Shown: positions 1 through 9,676, numbered from the stretch's first letter. The stretch is DNA of 14,693 nucleotides from an uncultured Corynebacterium sp. (GCF_943912665.1 NZ_CALTVG010000050.1:1-14693), one strand, 5' to 3'. Notes: generated from the letters alone by a model not told the origin. Numbers and translations: made by a program.

Positions 1-460
1 CCACGGAGTCACCGATGGCGCGCATCTGGTTCTGGATGGTGCCGCCGTACTGCTGCTTCCACTCCCAGACCTTGTTAATGAAGTCCTCGCGCTCGTAATC
101 CCAGCGCTTCTTGCCCTCTTCTTCACGCAGCTTCGCCTCCACCTTGGTCTGGGTGGCAATGCCGGCGTGGTCAGCACCCGGCAGCCACAGAGTGGCAAAG
201 CCCTGCATGCGCTTGCGGCGAATGATGGAATCGATCAGGGTGTGGTCCAGAGCGTGGCCCATGTGCAGCTGGCCGGTGACGTTCGGCGGCGGCAGGACGA
301 TGGAGTACGGCTCCGCCTCGGAGGAGGCGTCCGGGGTGAAGTAACCAGCGCTTACCCAGCCTTCGTAGAGGTCCTTCTCCACCGCCTGCGGCTCCCAGGA
401 CTTAGGAAGCTGGTCCGCGCGATTAGTGCCAACGAGTTGCTCTTTGTTCTGATCAGTCAC
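1..460 (-). CDS. valS: Valine--tRNA ligase, N-terminal part (cut by window edge)
   Basis: Class I aminoacyl-tRNA synthetase that charges tRNA-Val in the cytoplasm. Only the first 153 codons are present; the gene continues beyond base 1. The class I HIGH signature appears as HMGH at residues 66-69, inside the ValRS-typical [15 protein letters not shown]. It is followed by the conserved [13 protein letters not shown] block (about 92-104), typical of ValRS. The start is taken as GTG at 460-458. No better in-frame start lies just upstream and there is no Shine-Dalgarno sequence. A TAGAGT -10 box sits 7 nt before the GTG, which suggests a leaderless mRNA. The gene diverges from panB. The identification is secure; the exact start is likely but not proven. 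Confidence 0.95.
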   Translation of the reverse strand, partial: MTDQNKEQLVGTNRADQLPKSWEPQAVEKDLYEGWVSAGYFTPDASSEAEPYSIVLPPPNVTGQLHMGHALDHTLIDSIIRRKRMQGFATLWLPGADHAGIATQTKVEAKLREEEGKKRWDYEREDFINKVWEWKQQYGGTIQNQMRAIGDSV

Positions 461-517
461 CCGCCCAACTCTACCCTGTACGTCAACCAGCCCCGCATGC
501 CTGGCTAGAGTAAAGCC
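461..517. promoter_or_regulatory. Divergent valS/panB promoter region with two leaderless-type -10 boxes
   Basis: This 57-bp spacer holds the same hexamer, TAGAGT, on both strands. On the plus strand it is at 506-511, 6 nt before the panB ATG. On the minus strand it is at 473-468, 7 nt before the valS GTG. Both fit the corynebacterial TAnnnT -10 pattern. That distance would place transcription starts at or within a base or two of the start codons. Neither gene has a recognisable ribosome binding site, which agrees with leaderless mRNAs. The promoters are inferred from sequence only. Confidence 0.55.
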
Positions 518-1339
518 ATGTCCCACATTTCTCCGTCACCGCGGCCCGCGCGGCTGCGTACCCGCCACTTCGCCCGCGCCAAAGAAGAGTCCCGTCCCAT
601 CGCCTGCCTGACAAGCTATGACTGCATGACTGCCGGCATCTTCGATGAGGCCGGCGTGGATCTGCTGCTCGTCGGCGACTCGCTGGCCAACGTCGTCCTG
701 GGGCGAGAAACCACGCTCTCACTCACGCTCGATGAGATCATTCCGCTGGCCCGCGCCGTCGTGGAGGCCACCTCCCGGGCGTTCGTGGTGGTGGACCTTC
801 CTTTCGGCTCCTACGAGGCGGGCCCAGACCAGGCGCTCAAGTCCGCGGTGCGCGTTATGAAGGAGACCGGCGCGCAGGCGGTGAAGCTCGAGGGCGGCGC
901 GGAGCGCACGGAGATTATCTCGGCGCTGGTCGGCGCCGGCATCCCAGTGTGCGCCCACATTGGGTTTACCCCGCAGCAGGTGCACGCGCTGGGTGGCTTC
1001 GTGGTCCAGGGCCGCGGGGAGGGCGCGGAGCAGTTGCTTGGCGACGCTTACGCGCTCGCCCACGCCGGCGCCTTCGCCGTGGTCCTGGAGATGGTCCCCG
1101 CGGACCTGGCCCAGCAGGTCACCCGGGAGCTGCCGATCCCCACCATCGGCATCGGCGCCGGCGTGCAGACCGACGGCCAGATCCTCGTCTGGACCGACGC
1201 CTTCGGACTCGGCGGGGCGAAGGCCCCACGCTTCGTGCGCCGCTTCGCCGACCTGCGCAGTGCGCTCACGACCGGTGCCGAGGACTACGTCTCTGAGGTA
1301 TCGAACCGCACCTTCCCCTCCCCCGAAGAATCGTTCTAA
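518..1339 (+). CDS. panB: 3-methyl-2-oxobutanoate hydroxymethyltransferase (ketopantoate hydroxymethyltransferase)
   Basis: Transfers a hydroxymethyl group from 5,10-methylene-tetrahydrofolate to alpha-ketoisovalerate to make ketopantoate, the first committed step of pantothenate synthesis. It is 273 aa, normal for the family. Visible motifs are [13 protein letters not shown] (about 50-62), VDLPFGSYE (92-100), KLEGG (123-127), the CAHIGFTPQ block (145-153), LEMVP with the likely catalytic Glu191, and TIGIGAG. Asp54, Asp93 and Glu125 are the expected Mg2+/substrate ligands by family comparison. The start is ATG 518, 6 nt after a -10-like box, so the mRNA may be leaderless. panC follows after 10 nt and is surely co-transcribed. 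Confidence 0.96.
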   Translation: MSHISPSPRPARLRTRHFARAKEESRPIACLTSYDCMTAGIFDEAGVDLLLVGDSLANVVLGRETTLSLTLDEIIPLARAVVEATSRAFVVVDLPFGSYEAGPDQALKSAVRVMKETGAQAVKLEGGAERTEIISALVGAGIPVCAHIGFTPQQVHALGGFVVQGRGEGAEQLLGDAYALAHAGAFAVVLEMVPADLAQQVTRELPIPTIGIGAGVQTDGQILVWTDAFGLGGAKAPRFVRRFADLRSALTTGAEDYVSEVSNRTFPSPEESF

Positions 1340-1349
1340 GGACCACACC

Positions 1350-3342
<1,993 letters not shown>

Positions 3343-4095
3343 ATGACCACTGAGACCACTTCGGCCGACTCCGGCTCTGTGGAGCACGTGATCGATGTTG
3401 CGATCGCGGAGTTTTCGGAACACGGCTATGCCGATACGAAGCTCGAAAGCGTCTCGAAGTTGTCCGGCATGTCCAAGCGCATGATCCACTACCACTTCGG
3501 GGACAAGAAGGGGCTCTACCAGCAGGCACTAGCCACCGCGGCCCAGCGCCTCAACCCGCCGGAAGGCAGCCTGGAAGTTAACTCCGCTGTTCCGGTGGAG
3601 GGCCTGCGCACGCTCGTGGATTGGATCTTCCGGCAGCACATCAAGCACCCGGAGGCCATCCGGATGCTGACCATGGAATCCTCCCACGGGGTGCTGGAAT
3701 CCTCTCATCCGTTGGTGGATATTTCGGAGATTTCCCTCCACCTGGACAAGCTCCTCATGCTGGGCCAGGATTCGGGCGCGTTCCGCCCGGGAATTTCCGC
3801 CAACGATATCTTCACCCTCATCACGGCACTGTCCATGTACCGCGTGACCAACCACGCGATGATGAGTAACCTGCTGGATATCGACATGCACACGCATAAC
3901 AACACCGAGGGCATGCACCGCATGGCTGTGGACGCTGTCCTGTCGTTCCTCACCGCCAACATCCCGGACATCGGCTTCCAGTCCTACCTCACGCAGAAGG
4001 AGACTGAGCTAGTCACCGAGCCCGCTCCGCAGGACATCTACGACTCGGATGCCGCGGACAGCCTCGACGTCTCAGCGAGCCTTTACGGCGACTAA
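3343..4095 (+). CDS. TetR-family transcriptional regulator
   Basis: A 250-aa DNA-binding repressor-type protein. The N-terminal TetR domain is clear: helix 1 VIDVAIAEFSEHGY (16-29), then a helix-turn-helix around 33-52 with ESVSKLSGMSKRMIHYHF and the family-typical FGDKKGLYQQAL. The C-terminal ligand and dimer domain (about 75-220) is not assignable to a known effector. The tail (about 225-250) is acidic. I chose ATG 3343, which follows AAGGA at 3328-3332. The frame is open upstream to ATG 3187 and ATG 3235, but that stretch reads poorly as protein and holds promoter-like DNA. The gene is divergent from mdh; from memory C. glutamicum also has a TetR gene beside mdh. The target is unknown, with mdh or itself the obvious candidates. 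Confidence 0.88.
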   Translation: MTTETTSADSGSVEHVIDVAIAEFSEHGYADTKLESVSKLSGMSKRMIHYHFGDKKGLYQQALATAAQRLNPPEGSLEVNSAVPVEGLRTLVDWIFRQHIKHPEAIRMLTMESSHGVLESSHPLVDISEISLHLDKLLMLGQDSGAFRPGISANDIFTLITALSMYRVTNHAMMSNLLDIDMHTHNNTEGMHRMAVDAVLSFLTANIPDIGFQSYLTQKETELVTEPAPQDIYDSDAADSLDVSASLYGD

Positions 4096-4124
4096 GCGAC
4101 ATTCCACTGGCGAATCTTGCACTC

Positions 4125-4157
4125 AGAAGGCATCTTCACTGTGTGAAGATGCCTTCT
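4125..4157. terminator. Bidirectional terminator-like hairpin between tetR and pmmB
   Basis: A perfect 15-bp inverted repeat (4125-4139 and 4143-4157) with a 3-nt TGT loop lies 29 bp after the tetR stop and 22 bp before the pmmB stop. It sits between convergent genes, so it can serve both. The T tract is short on either side, so factor-independent termination is probable but not textbook. Confidence 0.7.
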
Positions 4158-4179
4158 TTGCTGCTGCGGTACGCGCTGA

Positions 4180-5811
4180 TTAGAGTCCCAACGCCTGTCT
4201 AAGATCCGTCGATATCCGTGACAACCGGTCTTCGGCTCCTGTCCAATCAACAGCTCCCTCGCGTACTACCTCGAGGTAGCATTTCAGTTTGGGCTCGGTG
4301 CCCGACGGACGAATGATAACGCGGTCATTAGCCTCAGTTTCCAGCACCAATCCGGGAGTCGGGTCAAGGCCGTGGTAGCCCTGAGACATATCGCTCGCAC
4401 TAGTGACACGCGAGCCAGCCAGAGCCTGCGGTGGCGACTGCAAGATGTGCTCCAAGGTGGGAGCAATCCGTGTAATGTCATCGAAGCGAAAGGTCAATGG
4501 CTTGGTCTTGTAGGTTCCCAACTCGGCAGCGAGCTCGTCCAGACGCCCCTGTAAACTCTTACCTTCAGACTTCAGCTCAGCGGCCAAGCACGCTATGGTC
4601 ACCGCAGCCGAGATTCCGTCTTTGTCTGCTACGGCTTCTGGATCACAGCAATACCCAATTGCTTCCTCGTAACCAAAAGTTAGTCTAGGGGTGCGGGCAA
4701 TCCATTTAAACCCAGTGAGCGTCGTATGCCACTGCGCCCCACGCGCCTCCGCAATTCGCCCAAGAAAGCGGCTCGACACAACAGAATTTGCCAGCACTCC
4801 ACCCTGGCAAGCCAAGTAGCCACCCAACAGTGCGCCCGTTTCATCACCAGTGAGCTGGCGCCAACTGTCTCCATCAGGAACAGCGACTGCGCAGCGGTCT
4901 GCATCGGGGTCCAAGGCCACGATAATATCGCTCTGCGCTTCACGAGCAGCCGCGATGGCGCAGTCGAGGGCGCCCGGTTCTTCTGGGTTCGGGAAGGCAA
5001 CAGTGGGAAATTCGGGATCCGGCTGTGCCTGTTGTGCCACCAGTTCAACCTCACCAAAACCAACCGCTTCCAGGGCCTTGAGCGCCAAGTCTCCGCCGAC
5101 ACCGTGCATTGGTGTAAGTGTAATGCGCAGCTGCCGTGGCCCGTCAGTCACACGTTGCTTGATACGCGCGAGATACTGCTCGCGCGTATCAATCTCTTCT
5201 ACCACCCCAGCACCGTCGGCGGCATCACGGGACACCTCATCTGCAGCTGGGGCGGCCGCAATCGCAGCAGCAATCTCTGTATCGAAAGGAGGGACAATTT
5301 GCACACCTTGTCCATCCCCCTTCACAACGCGGCCGCCGAGGTACACTTTGTACCCATTGTCCTGCGGCGGGTTGTGCGACGCGGTCACCATTACGCCCGC
5401 GTCGGCGCCTAGTTCTCGGACTGTAAACGCAGTGAGCGGAGTGGGGTTCTGCGGTGGGAGAAGCAGTGCATGTCCCCCAGCCGCGGCCACGACATTGGCA
5501 ACATCACGGTGAAAGTCAGCCGAGCCATGACGGGCATCGCAACCGACAACTACTTTGGGTACATCCACATGCTTCTTCAGCACATCCATAAGCCCTGCTG
5601 TCGTACGGATTACAACAGCCCGATTCATCTGGGACTCGCCTGGACCAATTTTTCCTCGTAAACCAGCTGTTCCAAAGCTCAGTGGCCCCGCGAACATTGG
5701 GCGCAATGCATCCTCGTCGTGCGTATCAATGAGGGTCTCTATTTCAGCGCGAGTAACCGGGTCTGGGTCGTGCTCAGCCCATTTCCGAGCGGTATCCAGC
5801 ACAGAGGTCAT
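4180..5811 (-). CDS. pmmB: Alpha-D-phosphohexomutase family phosphosugar mutase, probable phosphopentomutase of the deo pathway
   Basis: A 543-aa enzyme of the phosphoglucomutase/phosphomannomutase superfamily. In order: an N-terminal FGTAGLRGKIG loop (46-56); the phosphoserine loop TASHNPPQDNGYK with Ser145; the Mg2+ loop DPDADR (301-306); the sugar-binding loop GYEEAIGY (380-387); and the phosphate-binding loop RPSGTEPKLK (501-510). All catalytic loops are intact. It resembles mycobacterial PmmB and the PGM2-type subgroup, some members of which act on pentose phosphates. It is last in the deoA-deoC-pmmB operon and no DeoB is present. I infer that it converts (deoxy)ribose-1-phosphate to the 5-phosphate. 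The ATG at 5811 is one base after the deoC stop, with GAGG 6 nt upstream. A TTG at 5823 is less likely. Phosphomannomutase or phosphoglucomutase activity remains possible. Confidence 0.88.
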   Translation of the reverse strand: MTSVLDTARKWAEHDPDPVTRAEIETLIDTHDEDALRPMFAGPLSFGTAGLRGKIGPGESQMNRAVVIRTTAGLMDVLKKHVDVPKVVVGCDARHGSADFHRDVANVVAAAGGHALLLPPQNPTPLTAFTVRELGADAGVMVTASHNPPQDNGYKVYLGGRVVKGDGQGVQIVPPFDTEIAAAIAAAPAADEVSRDAADGAGVVEEIDTREQYLARIKQRVTDGPRQLRITLTPMHGVGGDLALKALEAVGFGEVELVAQQAQPDPEFPTVAFPNPEEPGALDCAIAAAREAQSDIIVALDPDADRCAVAVPDGDSWRQLTGDETGALLGGYLACQGGVLANSVVSSRFLGRIAEARGAQWHTTLTGFKWIARTPRLTFGYEEAIGYCCDPEAVADKDGISAAVTIACLAAELKSEGKSLQGRLDELAAELGTYKTKPLTFRFDDITRIAPTLEHILQSPPQALAGSRVTSASDMSQGYHGLDPTPGLVLETEANDRVIIRPSGTEPKLKCYLEVVREGAVDWTGAEDRLSRISTDLRQALGL

Positions 5812-5812
5812 C

Positions 5813-6469
5813 TTAGGCCTCAAATCCCTCGAGCACAGCAGCGGAGGAAGACAGCCCTAGGCGCGTGGCGCCCGCATCTAACATTGACTGCGCCGCCTTG
5901 GCGTCACGGATTCCACCTGAAGCCTTCACCCCCAGGCGTCCTTCGACTGTTTCCGCCATGAGCTTCACCGCATGAACCGAAGCACCACCTGCAGGGTGGA
6001 AACCAGTCGAGGTTTTAACAAAGTCGGCCCCTGCACGCTCCGCAGCTTGGCAGGTAGCTACGATTTCGTCGTCCTCAAGCACAGCTGATTCGATGATGAC
6101 CTTGACGATGGTGGGAGCCGGTGCCGCATCACGCACAGCCTTAATGTCTGCCTCTACCGCCGCGTAGTCGTGGCTCTTGACATGAGAAAGATTGACCACC
6201 ATGTCAATCTCTTCGGCGCCGTCCTCGATCGCACGGGCGGTCTCAGCCGCTTTGACCTCAGATTTCACGGCGCCGGAGGGAAACCCCACCACAGTAGCCA
6301 CATGAACTCCGGCAGGTACCTCAACAGGCAGTTGGTTCGGAGACACACAAATGGAATACGTACCTAGCTCGCCTGCTTCCCTGGCCAAAGCTGCAACTTG
6401 GTCGGGAGTTGCCTCTGGCTTAAGAAGGGTGTGATCAATCATTTGGGCAACGTCGTTACGGGAAGTCAT
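5813..6469 (-). CDS. deoC: Deoxyribose-phosphate aldolase
   Basis: Cleaves 2-deoxyribose-5-phosphate to acetaldehyde and glyceraldehyde-3-phosphate. It is 218 aa, typical of the short bacterial DERA form. Motifs are IDHTLLKP (11-18), ICVSP (40-44), VGFPSGA (61-67), EIDMVVN with Asp89, KVIIES (123-128), the Schiff-base Lys152 in VKTSTGF, and Lys182 in VKASGGIRD. The active site is complete. The ATG at 6469 has a strong AAGGAG just upstream (6482-6475). It lies 26 bp after deoA and 1 bp before pmmB on the same strand, so it is the middle gene of an operon. Its product feeds glycolysis and, through acetaldehyde, acetyl-CoA. Confidence 0.97.
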   Translation of the reverse strand: MTSRNDVAQMIDHTLLKPEATPDQVAALAREAGELGTYSICVSPNQLPVEVPAGVHVATVVGFPSGAVKSEVKAAETARAIEDGAEEIDMVVNLSHVKSHDYAAVEADIKAVRDAAPAPTIVKVIIESAVLEDDEIVATCQAAERAGADFVKTSTGFHPAGGASVHAVKLMAETVEGRLGVKASGGIRDAKAAQSMLDAGATRLGLSSSAAVLEGFEA

Positions 6470-6495
6470 ATTCTCTCCTTTAAATCGAAGGTGAA

Positions 6496-7782
6496 TTAGC
6501 TGATTCGGTCGAGAATGATCGAACGCTCTACAGACAGGGGCTCATCGGTGATCTGGAAACCACTGTTTAGTACCTCCAAGGAGCGTTCAAAGCGATCCGG
6601 GGTCTCCGTGTGCAAGGTGAACAGCTTCTGCCCCTTGGATACCTTTTCACCCTTCGTGGCATGCAGCTCAATACCTGCGGTTGCTTGGACTGGGTCTTCC
6701 TTGCGTGCACGGCCAGCACCAAGGCGCCATGAACTTACGCCAACAGCGAGAGCATCGAGTTCGGTCAGGTAGCCATCAGCGTCAGCTATGACATCATGCG
6801 TGTGGCTTGCCACCGGCAGTGTGGCATCTGGGTCACCACCCTGAGCTTTGATCATCTGCTTCCATTTATCCATAGCGCGGCCATCCTTAAGAGCCGACTC
6901 GATGTCCGCATCGTGCACACCGGCTGCCTCAAGCATCTCGCGCGCCAAAGCGACCGTAAGCTCAACGACGTCTGCTGGTCCACCACCGGCGAGTACTTCA
7001 AGGGCTTCCTCGACCTCAAGCGCGTTGCCAACCTTGCGCCCCAATGGGGTCGACATATCAGTCAACAAAGCAGTGGTCTTCGTGCCTGCATCCTTGCCAA
7101 GATCGACCATGGTTTGTGCTAGCTCGCGAGCCTGCCGTTCGTTCTTCATGAATGCACCGGAACCGACCTTGACGTCGAGGACCAAGGATGAGGTACCTTC
7201 GGCAATCTTCTTGGACATGATAGAAGACGCGATGAGCGGGATTGCCTCCACGGTAGAGGTTGTATCACGCAATGCGTAAATCTTTTTGTCCGCCGGGGCC
7301 AAGCCAGCACCAGCGGCACAAATAATGCAGCCCGGGTCCTCCAAGATTTCCATCATGCGCTCATTACTGACTTCGGCCTGCCAACCCGGGATAGCCTCGA
7401 GCTTGTCCAAGGTTCCGCCCGTGTGCCCTAGTCCGCGCCCGGACAACTGAGGAACTGCAACACCGAAAGCCGCTACGAGTGGCGCAAGAGGAAGTGTAAT
7501 TTTGTCACCGACCCCGCCGGTAGAGTGCTTATCAGCAGTCTTCTTCGACAGAGCTTCAAAGCTCATTGTCTCTCCAGAGGCAATCATCGCTTTCGTCCAG
7601 CGCGAAATCTCCTCACGGTTCATTCCGTTGAGGAAAATTGCCATGTTCAGCGCGGCCATCTGCTCATCGCCCACCACACCACGTGTATAAGCATCGATAA
7701 CCCAATCAATCTCGTCTGAGCTCAACACCCCCTTGTCACGCTTGGTACGGATCACGTCAACTGCATCAAACTTCTCTGCCAT
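6496..7782 (-). CDS. deoA: Thymidine / pyrimidine-nucleoside phosphorylase
   Basis: Phosphorolyses thymidine and deoxyuridine to the free base and deoxyribose-1-phosphate. It is 428 aa, within the usual 430-440 range. It shows [10 protein letters not shown] (85-94) and the family signature [16 protein letters not shown] (114-129). The substrate-binding residues Arg172, Ser187 and Lys191 lie in [22 protein letters not shown]. The ATG at 7782 is chosen because AAGGAG sits 5 nt before it; the frame extends to 7809 without support. It is the first gene of deoA-deoC-pmmB. From sequence alone a broader pyrimidine-nucleoside phosphorylase (Pdp) that also accepts uridine cannot be excluded. If so, ribose-1-phosphate would also be produced and need the mutase. 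Confidence 0.95.
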   Translation of the reverse strand: MAEKFDAVDVIRTKRDKGVLSSDEIDWVIDAYTRGVVGDEQMAALNMAIFLNGMNREEISRWTKAMIASGETMSFEALSKKTADKHSTGGVGDKITLPLAPLVAAFGVAVPQLSGRGLGHTGGTLDKLEAIPGWQAEVSNERMMEILEDPGCIICAAGAGLAPADKKIYALRDTTSTVEAIPLIASSIMSKKIAEGTSSLVLDVKVGSGAFMKNERQARELAQTMVDLGKDAGTKTTALLTDMSTPLGRKVGNALEVEEALEVLAGGGPADVVELTVALAREMLEAAGVHDADIESALKDGRAMDKWKQMIKAQGGDPDATLPVASHTHDVIADADGYLTELDALAVGVSSWRLGAGRARKEDPVQATAGIELHATKGEKVSKGQKLFTLHTETPDRFERSLEVLNSGFQITDEPLSVERSIILDRIS

Positions 7783-7820
7783 AACAACTCCTTCTCTCGT
7801 AGCTCTCATAGGCGGGTGCG

Positions 7821-7860
7821 AAATTCAACCCCTCTGTGTTTTGTCTCACATAAAATTCAG
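7821..7860. repeat. Two direct AAATTCAR repeats in the deoA leader
   Basis: AAATTCAA at 7821-7828 and AAATTCAG at 7853-7860 have the same orientation and start 32 bp apart, about three helical turns. They flank the GlxR-like site. B. subtilis DeoR binds TTGAA/TTCAA-type half sites, so they could be binding sites of the DeoR-type regulator. With only 8 bp each, chance is a real alternative. Confidence 0.35.
7835..7850. promoter_or_regulatory. GlxR (CRP-type) binding site candidate
   Basis: TGTGTTTTGTCTCACA matches the corynebacterial GlxR/CRP pattern TGTGA-N6-TCACA with one mismatch in the first half site. It lies downstream of the predicted deoA transcription start, where it could block deoA. 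Its centre is about 55 bp upstream of the predicted cdd start, where it could affect that promoter. A cAMP-GlxR link would fit carbon-source control of nucleoside catabolism. This is inferred from the motif only. Confidence 0.55.
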
Positions 7861-7862
7861 GC

Positions 7863-7891
7863 TTGTGTATCGCAACACGTCCCATTATTAT
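7863..7891 (+). promoter_or_regulatory. Predicted cdd-nupC promoter
   Basis: TTGTGT (7863-7868), a 17-bp spacer and TATTAT (7886-7891) form a plausible sigma-A promoter pointing at cdd. The expected start near 7898 would give a leader of about 94 nt. The -10 box almost coincides with the deoA -10 box on the other strand. A GTGTnnCGnnACAC near-palindrome (7865-7878) overlaps the -35 and spacer and could be an operator. Confidence 0.5.
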
Positions 7892-7912
7892 CACCACTAG
7901 AACAGATGTCAA
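7885..7912 (-). promoter_or_regulatory. Predicted deoA-deoC-pmmB promoter
   Basis: On the minus strand a perfect TTGACA (7912-7907) is followed after 16 bp by TAATAA (7890-7885), or AATAAT after 17 bp. This is among the closest matches to the sigma-A consensus in the window. The predicted start near 7878 leaves a leader of about 95 nt containing the GlxR-like site and the AAATTCAR repeats. The strength of the match suggests the operon is held down by a repressor. Confidence 0.65.
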
Positions 7913-7930
7913 CGAGGAGTTTTCTTTTTG

Positions 7931-7947
7931 TTCCTAACGCGTTGGAA
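7931..7947. repeat. Inverted repeat (candidate operator) in the cdd leader
   Basis: The 8-bp palindrome AACGCGTT (7936-7943) is flanked by TTCC (7931-7934) and GGAA (7944-7947). The arms are perfect except for one extra T at 7935. It lies between the predicted cdd start and the cdd ATG, and upstream of the deoA -35 box. It could be an operator of the DeoR-type regulator or a short leader hairpin. Confidence 0.4.
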
Positions 7948-7991
7948 TAGCCACCTCCTCGCCTCGGACCGCAAGAAAGGGCCGCATCACC

Positions 7992-8426
7992 ATGAATGCG
8001 ACAGCAATGCCAACAGACGTTGAGCTCTTAAACAAGGCGAGGGAGGCCGCCCACCACGCGTGGGCACCATATTCATCGTTCCCGGTCGGTGCTGCACTGC
8101 TTCTCGACGATGGCCGGGTAGTCACCGGCTGCAACGTCGAAAACGCCTCCAGCCCATTGGGGATTTGCGCAGAGCGCAATGCAGCCGCCCACATGATTGC
8201 ATCGGGCGACACAACCGCGGACGACGGACACCTCCCCCAACTTCCCACGATTCGCGCTGTTGCCATCGTGGGCCTTAAGGCTGAACCGTGTTACCCCTGT
8301 GGCGCGTGCCGCCAGGTCCTGCGCGAATTCAATTGCGAACGTGTCATCGTGTCCGTAAACGGCGCACCTCGAAGCCTTGATTTCAGCGAAATCCTCCCCA
8401 ATTCCTTTGGCCCCGAGGCCCTCTAG
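7992..8426 (+). CDS. cdd: Cytidine deaminase
   Basis: Hydrolytically deaminates cytidine and deoxycytidine to uridine and deoxyuridine, which feeds the phosphorylase DeoA. It is 144 aa, the usual length of the small homotetrameric type. The zinc site is complete: Cys59 and the proton-shuttling Glu61 in CAERNA, then Cys103 and Cys106 in PCGACRQVLREF. CNVENAS (47-53) is the nucleoside-binding segment. The start is ATG 7992 with AAAGG at 7976-7980, a rather long 11-nt spacing; no other in-frame start lies upstream before a stop at 7935. It is the first gene of cdd-nupC, divergent from deoA. Confidence 0.96.
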   Translation: MNATAMPTDVELLNKAREAAHHAWAPYSSFPVGAALLLDDGRVVTGCNVENASSPLGICAERNAAAHMIASGDTTADDGHLPQLPTIRAVAIVGLKAEPCYPCGACRQVLREFNCERVIVSVNGAPRSLDFSEILPNSFGPEAL

Positions 8427-8443
8427 AAGAACGGTCTGATTTC

Positions 8444-9664
8444 ATGGAACGCCTACAAGGTCTGTTGGGAATTCTTGCAATTCTCGCAGTAATTTATGTG
8501 TTTTCTAGTTCTCGCAAGAACATTAAGTGGCGCACAATCGGAGTCGGCCTTGCCCTCCAAATTGTCTTTTGCTTCCTCGTTCTTGCTTGGGAGCCCGGGT
8601 TCAAAGCTTTGGAAGCGGTGTCTCACGGACTGACGAAGCTCACCGATTTTACGAATGAAGGTACATCCTTTGTTTTTGGTGGCCTGCTCGGTGAAGACTT
8701 CATTTTCGCGCTCAACGTTCTCCCAGTAGTCATCTTCTTGGGCGCGATTATTGCTGCTCTCTACTACTTCCGTGTAATTCAGTATTTTGTTGAATACGTT
8801 GGTTCTGGCATTAAATGGCTCATGGGCACCTCCAAAGTAGAGTCGGTGTGGGCCACCACAGTAATCTTCCTAGGACAGTCTGAGGCCCCTCTCGTTATTA
8901 AGCCTTACTTACCGAAGCTCACCCGCTCCGAGCTCTATACCTGCATGGTCGGTGGCTTCGCCTCAGTTGCTGGCTCTACCCTTATTGGCTATTCGCTATT
9001 GGGCGCCCCGCTTGAATATCTGCTTGCGGCCTCGTTGATGAACGCTCCAGGCTCCCTACTTATTGCCAAAGGACTCATGCCAGAAACTGAGGAATCCAAC
9101 TTGGACGCCACGGTCAAAGACGTACGCGACAACGATTCCAAGAACGTTATTGACGCCATAAGTAGTGGCGCAATGGCTGGCGGTCGTATCGCAATTTCCG
9201 TAGCGTGCCTTCTCATTGCATTCATCGCTATGATTGCCATGCTTTCCGCCATTTTGGGCGGGATTGGCTCTATCTTTGGCCAAGACAACTGGTCCTTGGA
9301 AGGACTGTTCGGGCTTTTCTTCGCTCCAGTCGCATGGCTTATCGGCGTCCCATGGGATGATGTCACGCAAGTCGGTAGCTTCATCGGCCAAAAGACGATC
9401 CTCAATGAGTTTGTGGGCTACACAGCCTTCGGTGACAACATCGATCAACTGAGTGATAAGGCCATCATGCTCTCGTCCTTTGCTCTCGCAGGCTTCGCCA
9501 ATATCTCTTCCATTGGCATCCAAATTGGCGCTATTGGTGGTCTTGTCCCCGAACGCCGAGGTGAAATTGCCAAGCTTGGCCCCAAAGCTTTGGTCGGCGG
9601 ATTCTTGACCAATATGCTCAACGCCGCAATTGTTGGCGTAATTGTCGCCCCGATGGCGCTATAG
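8444..9664 (+). CDS. nupC: Nucleoside:cation symporter of the concentrative nucleoside transporter (CNT) family
   Basis: An integral membrane protein of 406 aa that imports nucleosides with H+ or Na+. It has the CNT hallmarks GQSEAPL (144-150), GQKTILNEFV (315-324, the family G-X-K-X3-NEF signature) and the FANISSIGIQIGAIG stretch (351-365). Hydrophobic segments are seen at about 5-20, 33-49, 90-107, 165-185, 249-275, 288-302 and 345-365. The size and spacing match bacterial NupC. The start is ATG 8444, 17 nt after the cdd stop, with only a weak AGAAGAA ribosome binding site, so translation may be coupled to cdd. The DNA here is distinctly AT-rich: 22 of 60 bases are G or C at 8461-8520. Uptake of pyrimidine nucleosides is inferred from the neighbours. 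Confidence 0.94.
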   Translation: MERLQGLLGILAILAVIYVFSSSRKNIKWRTIGVGLALQIVFCFLVLAWEPGFKALEAVSHGLTKLTDFTNEGTSFVFGGLLGEDFIFALNVLPVVIFLGAIIAALYYFRVIQYFVEYVGSGIKWLMGTSKVESVWATTVIFLGQSEAPLVIKPYLPKLTRSELYTCMVGGFASVAGSTLIGYSLLGAPLEYLLAASLMNAPGSLLIAKGLMPETEESNLDATVKDVRDNDSKNVIDAISSGAMAGGRIAISVACLLIAFIAMIAMLSAILGGIGSIFGQDNWSLEGLFGLFFAPVAWLIGVPWDDVTQVGSFIGQKTILNEFVGYTAFGDNIDQLSDKAIMLSSFALAGFANISSIGIQIGAIGGLVPERRGEIAKLGPKALVGGFLTNMLNAAIVGVIVAPMAL

Positions 9665-9676
9665 TCCTTCCGAACA

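Noticed and set aside
960..1349. In-frame upstream extension of panC through panB
   Set aside because: The frame is open only by chance of GC-rich DNA; panC homology begins at ATG 1350 with a proper ribosome binding site.
5812..5823. TTG start for pmmB inside deoC
   Set aside because: The ATG at 5811 is a better codon, has GAGG at good spacing and gives the usual near-contiguous operon junction.
7783..7809. Upstream start for deoA at 7809
   Set aside because: AAGGAG lies between it and ATG 7782 at ideal spacing, so 7782 is the start.
7951..7960. Anti-Shine-Dalgarno-like CCACCTCCTC in the cdd leader
   Set aside because: No matching AGGAGG lies close enough in the same leader to make a convincing sequestering hairpin, and there is no riboswitch-like structure.
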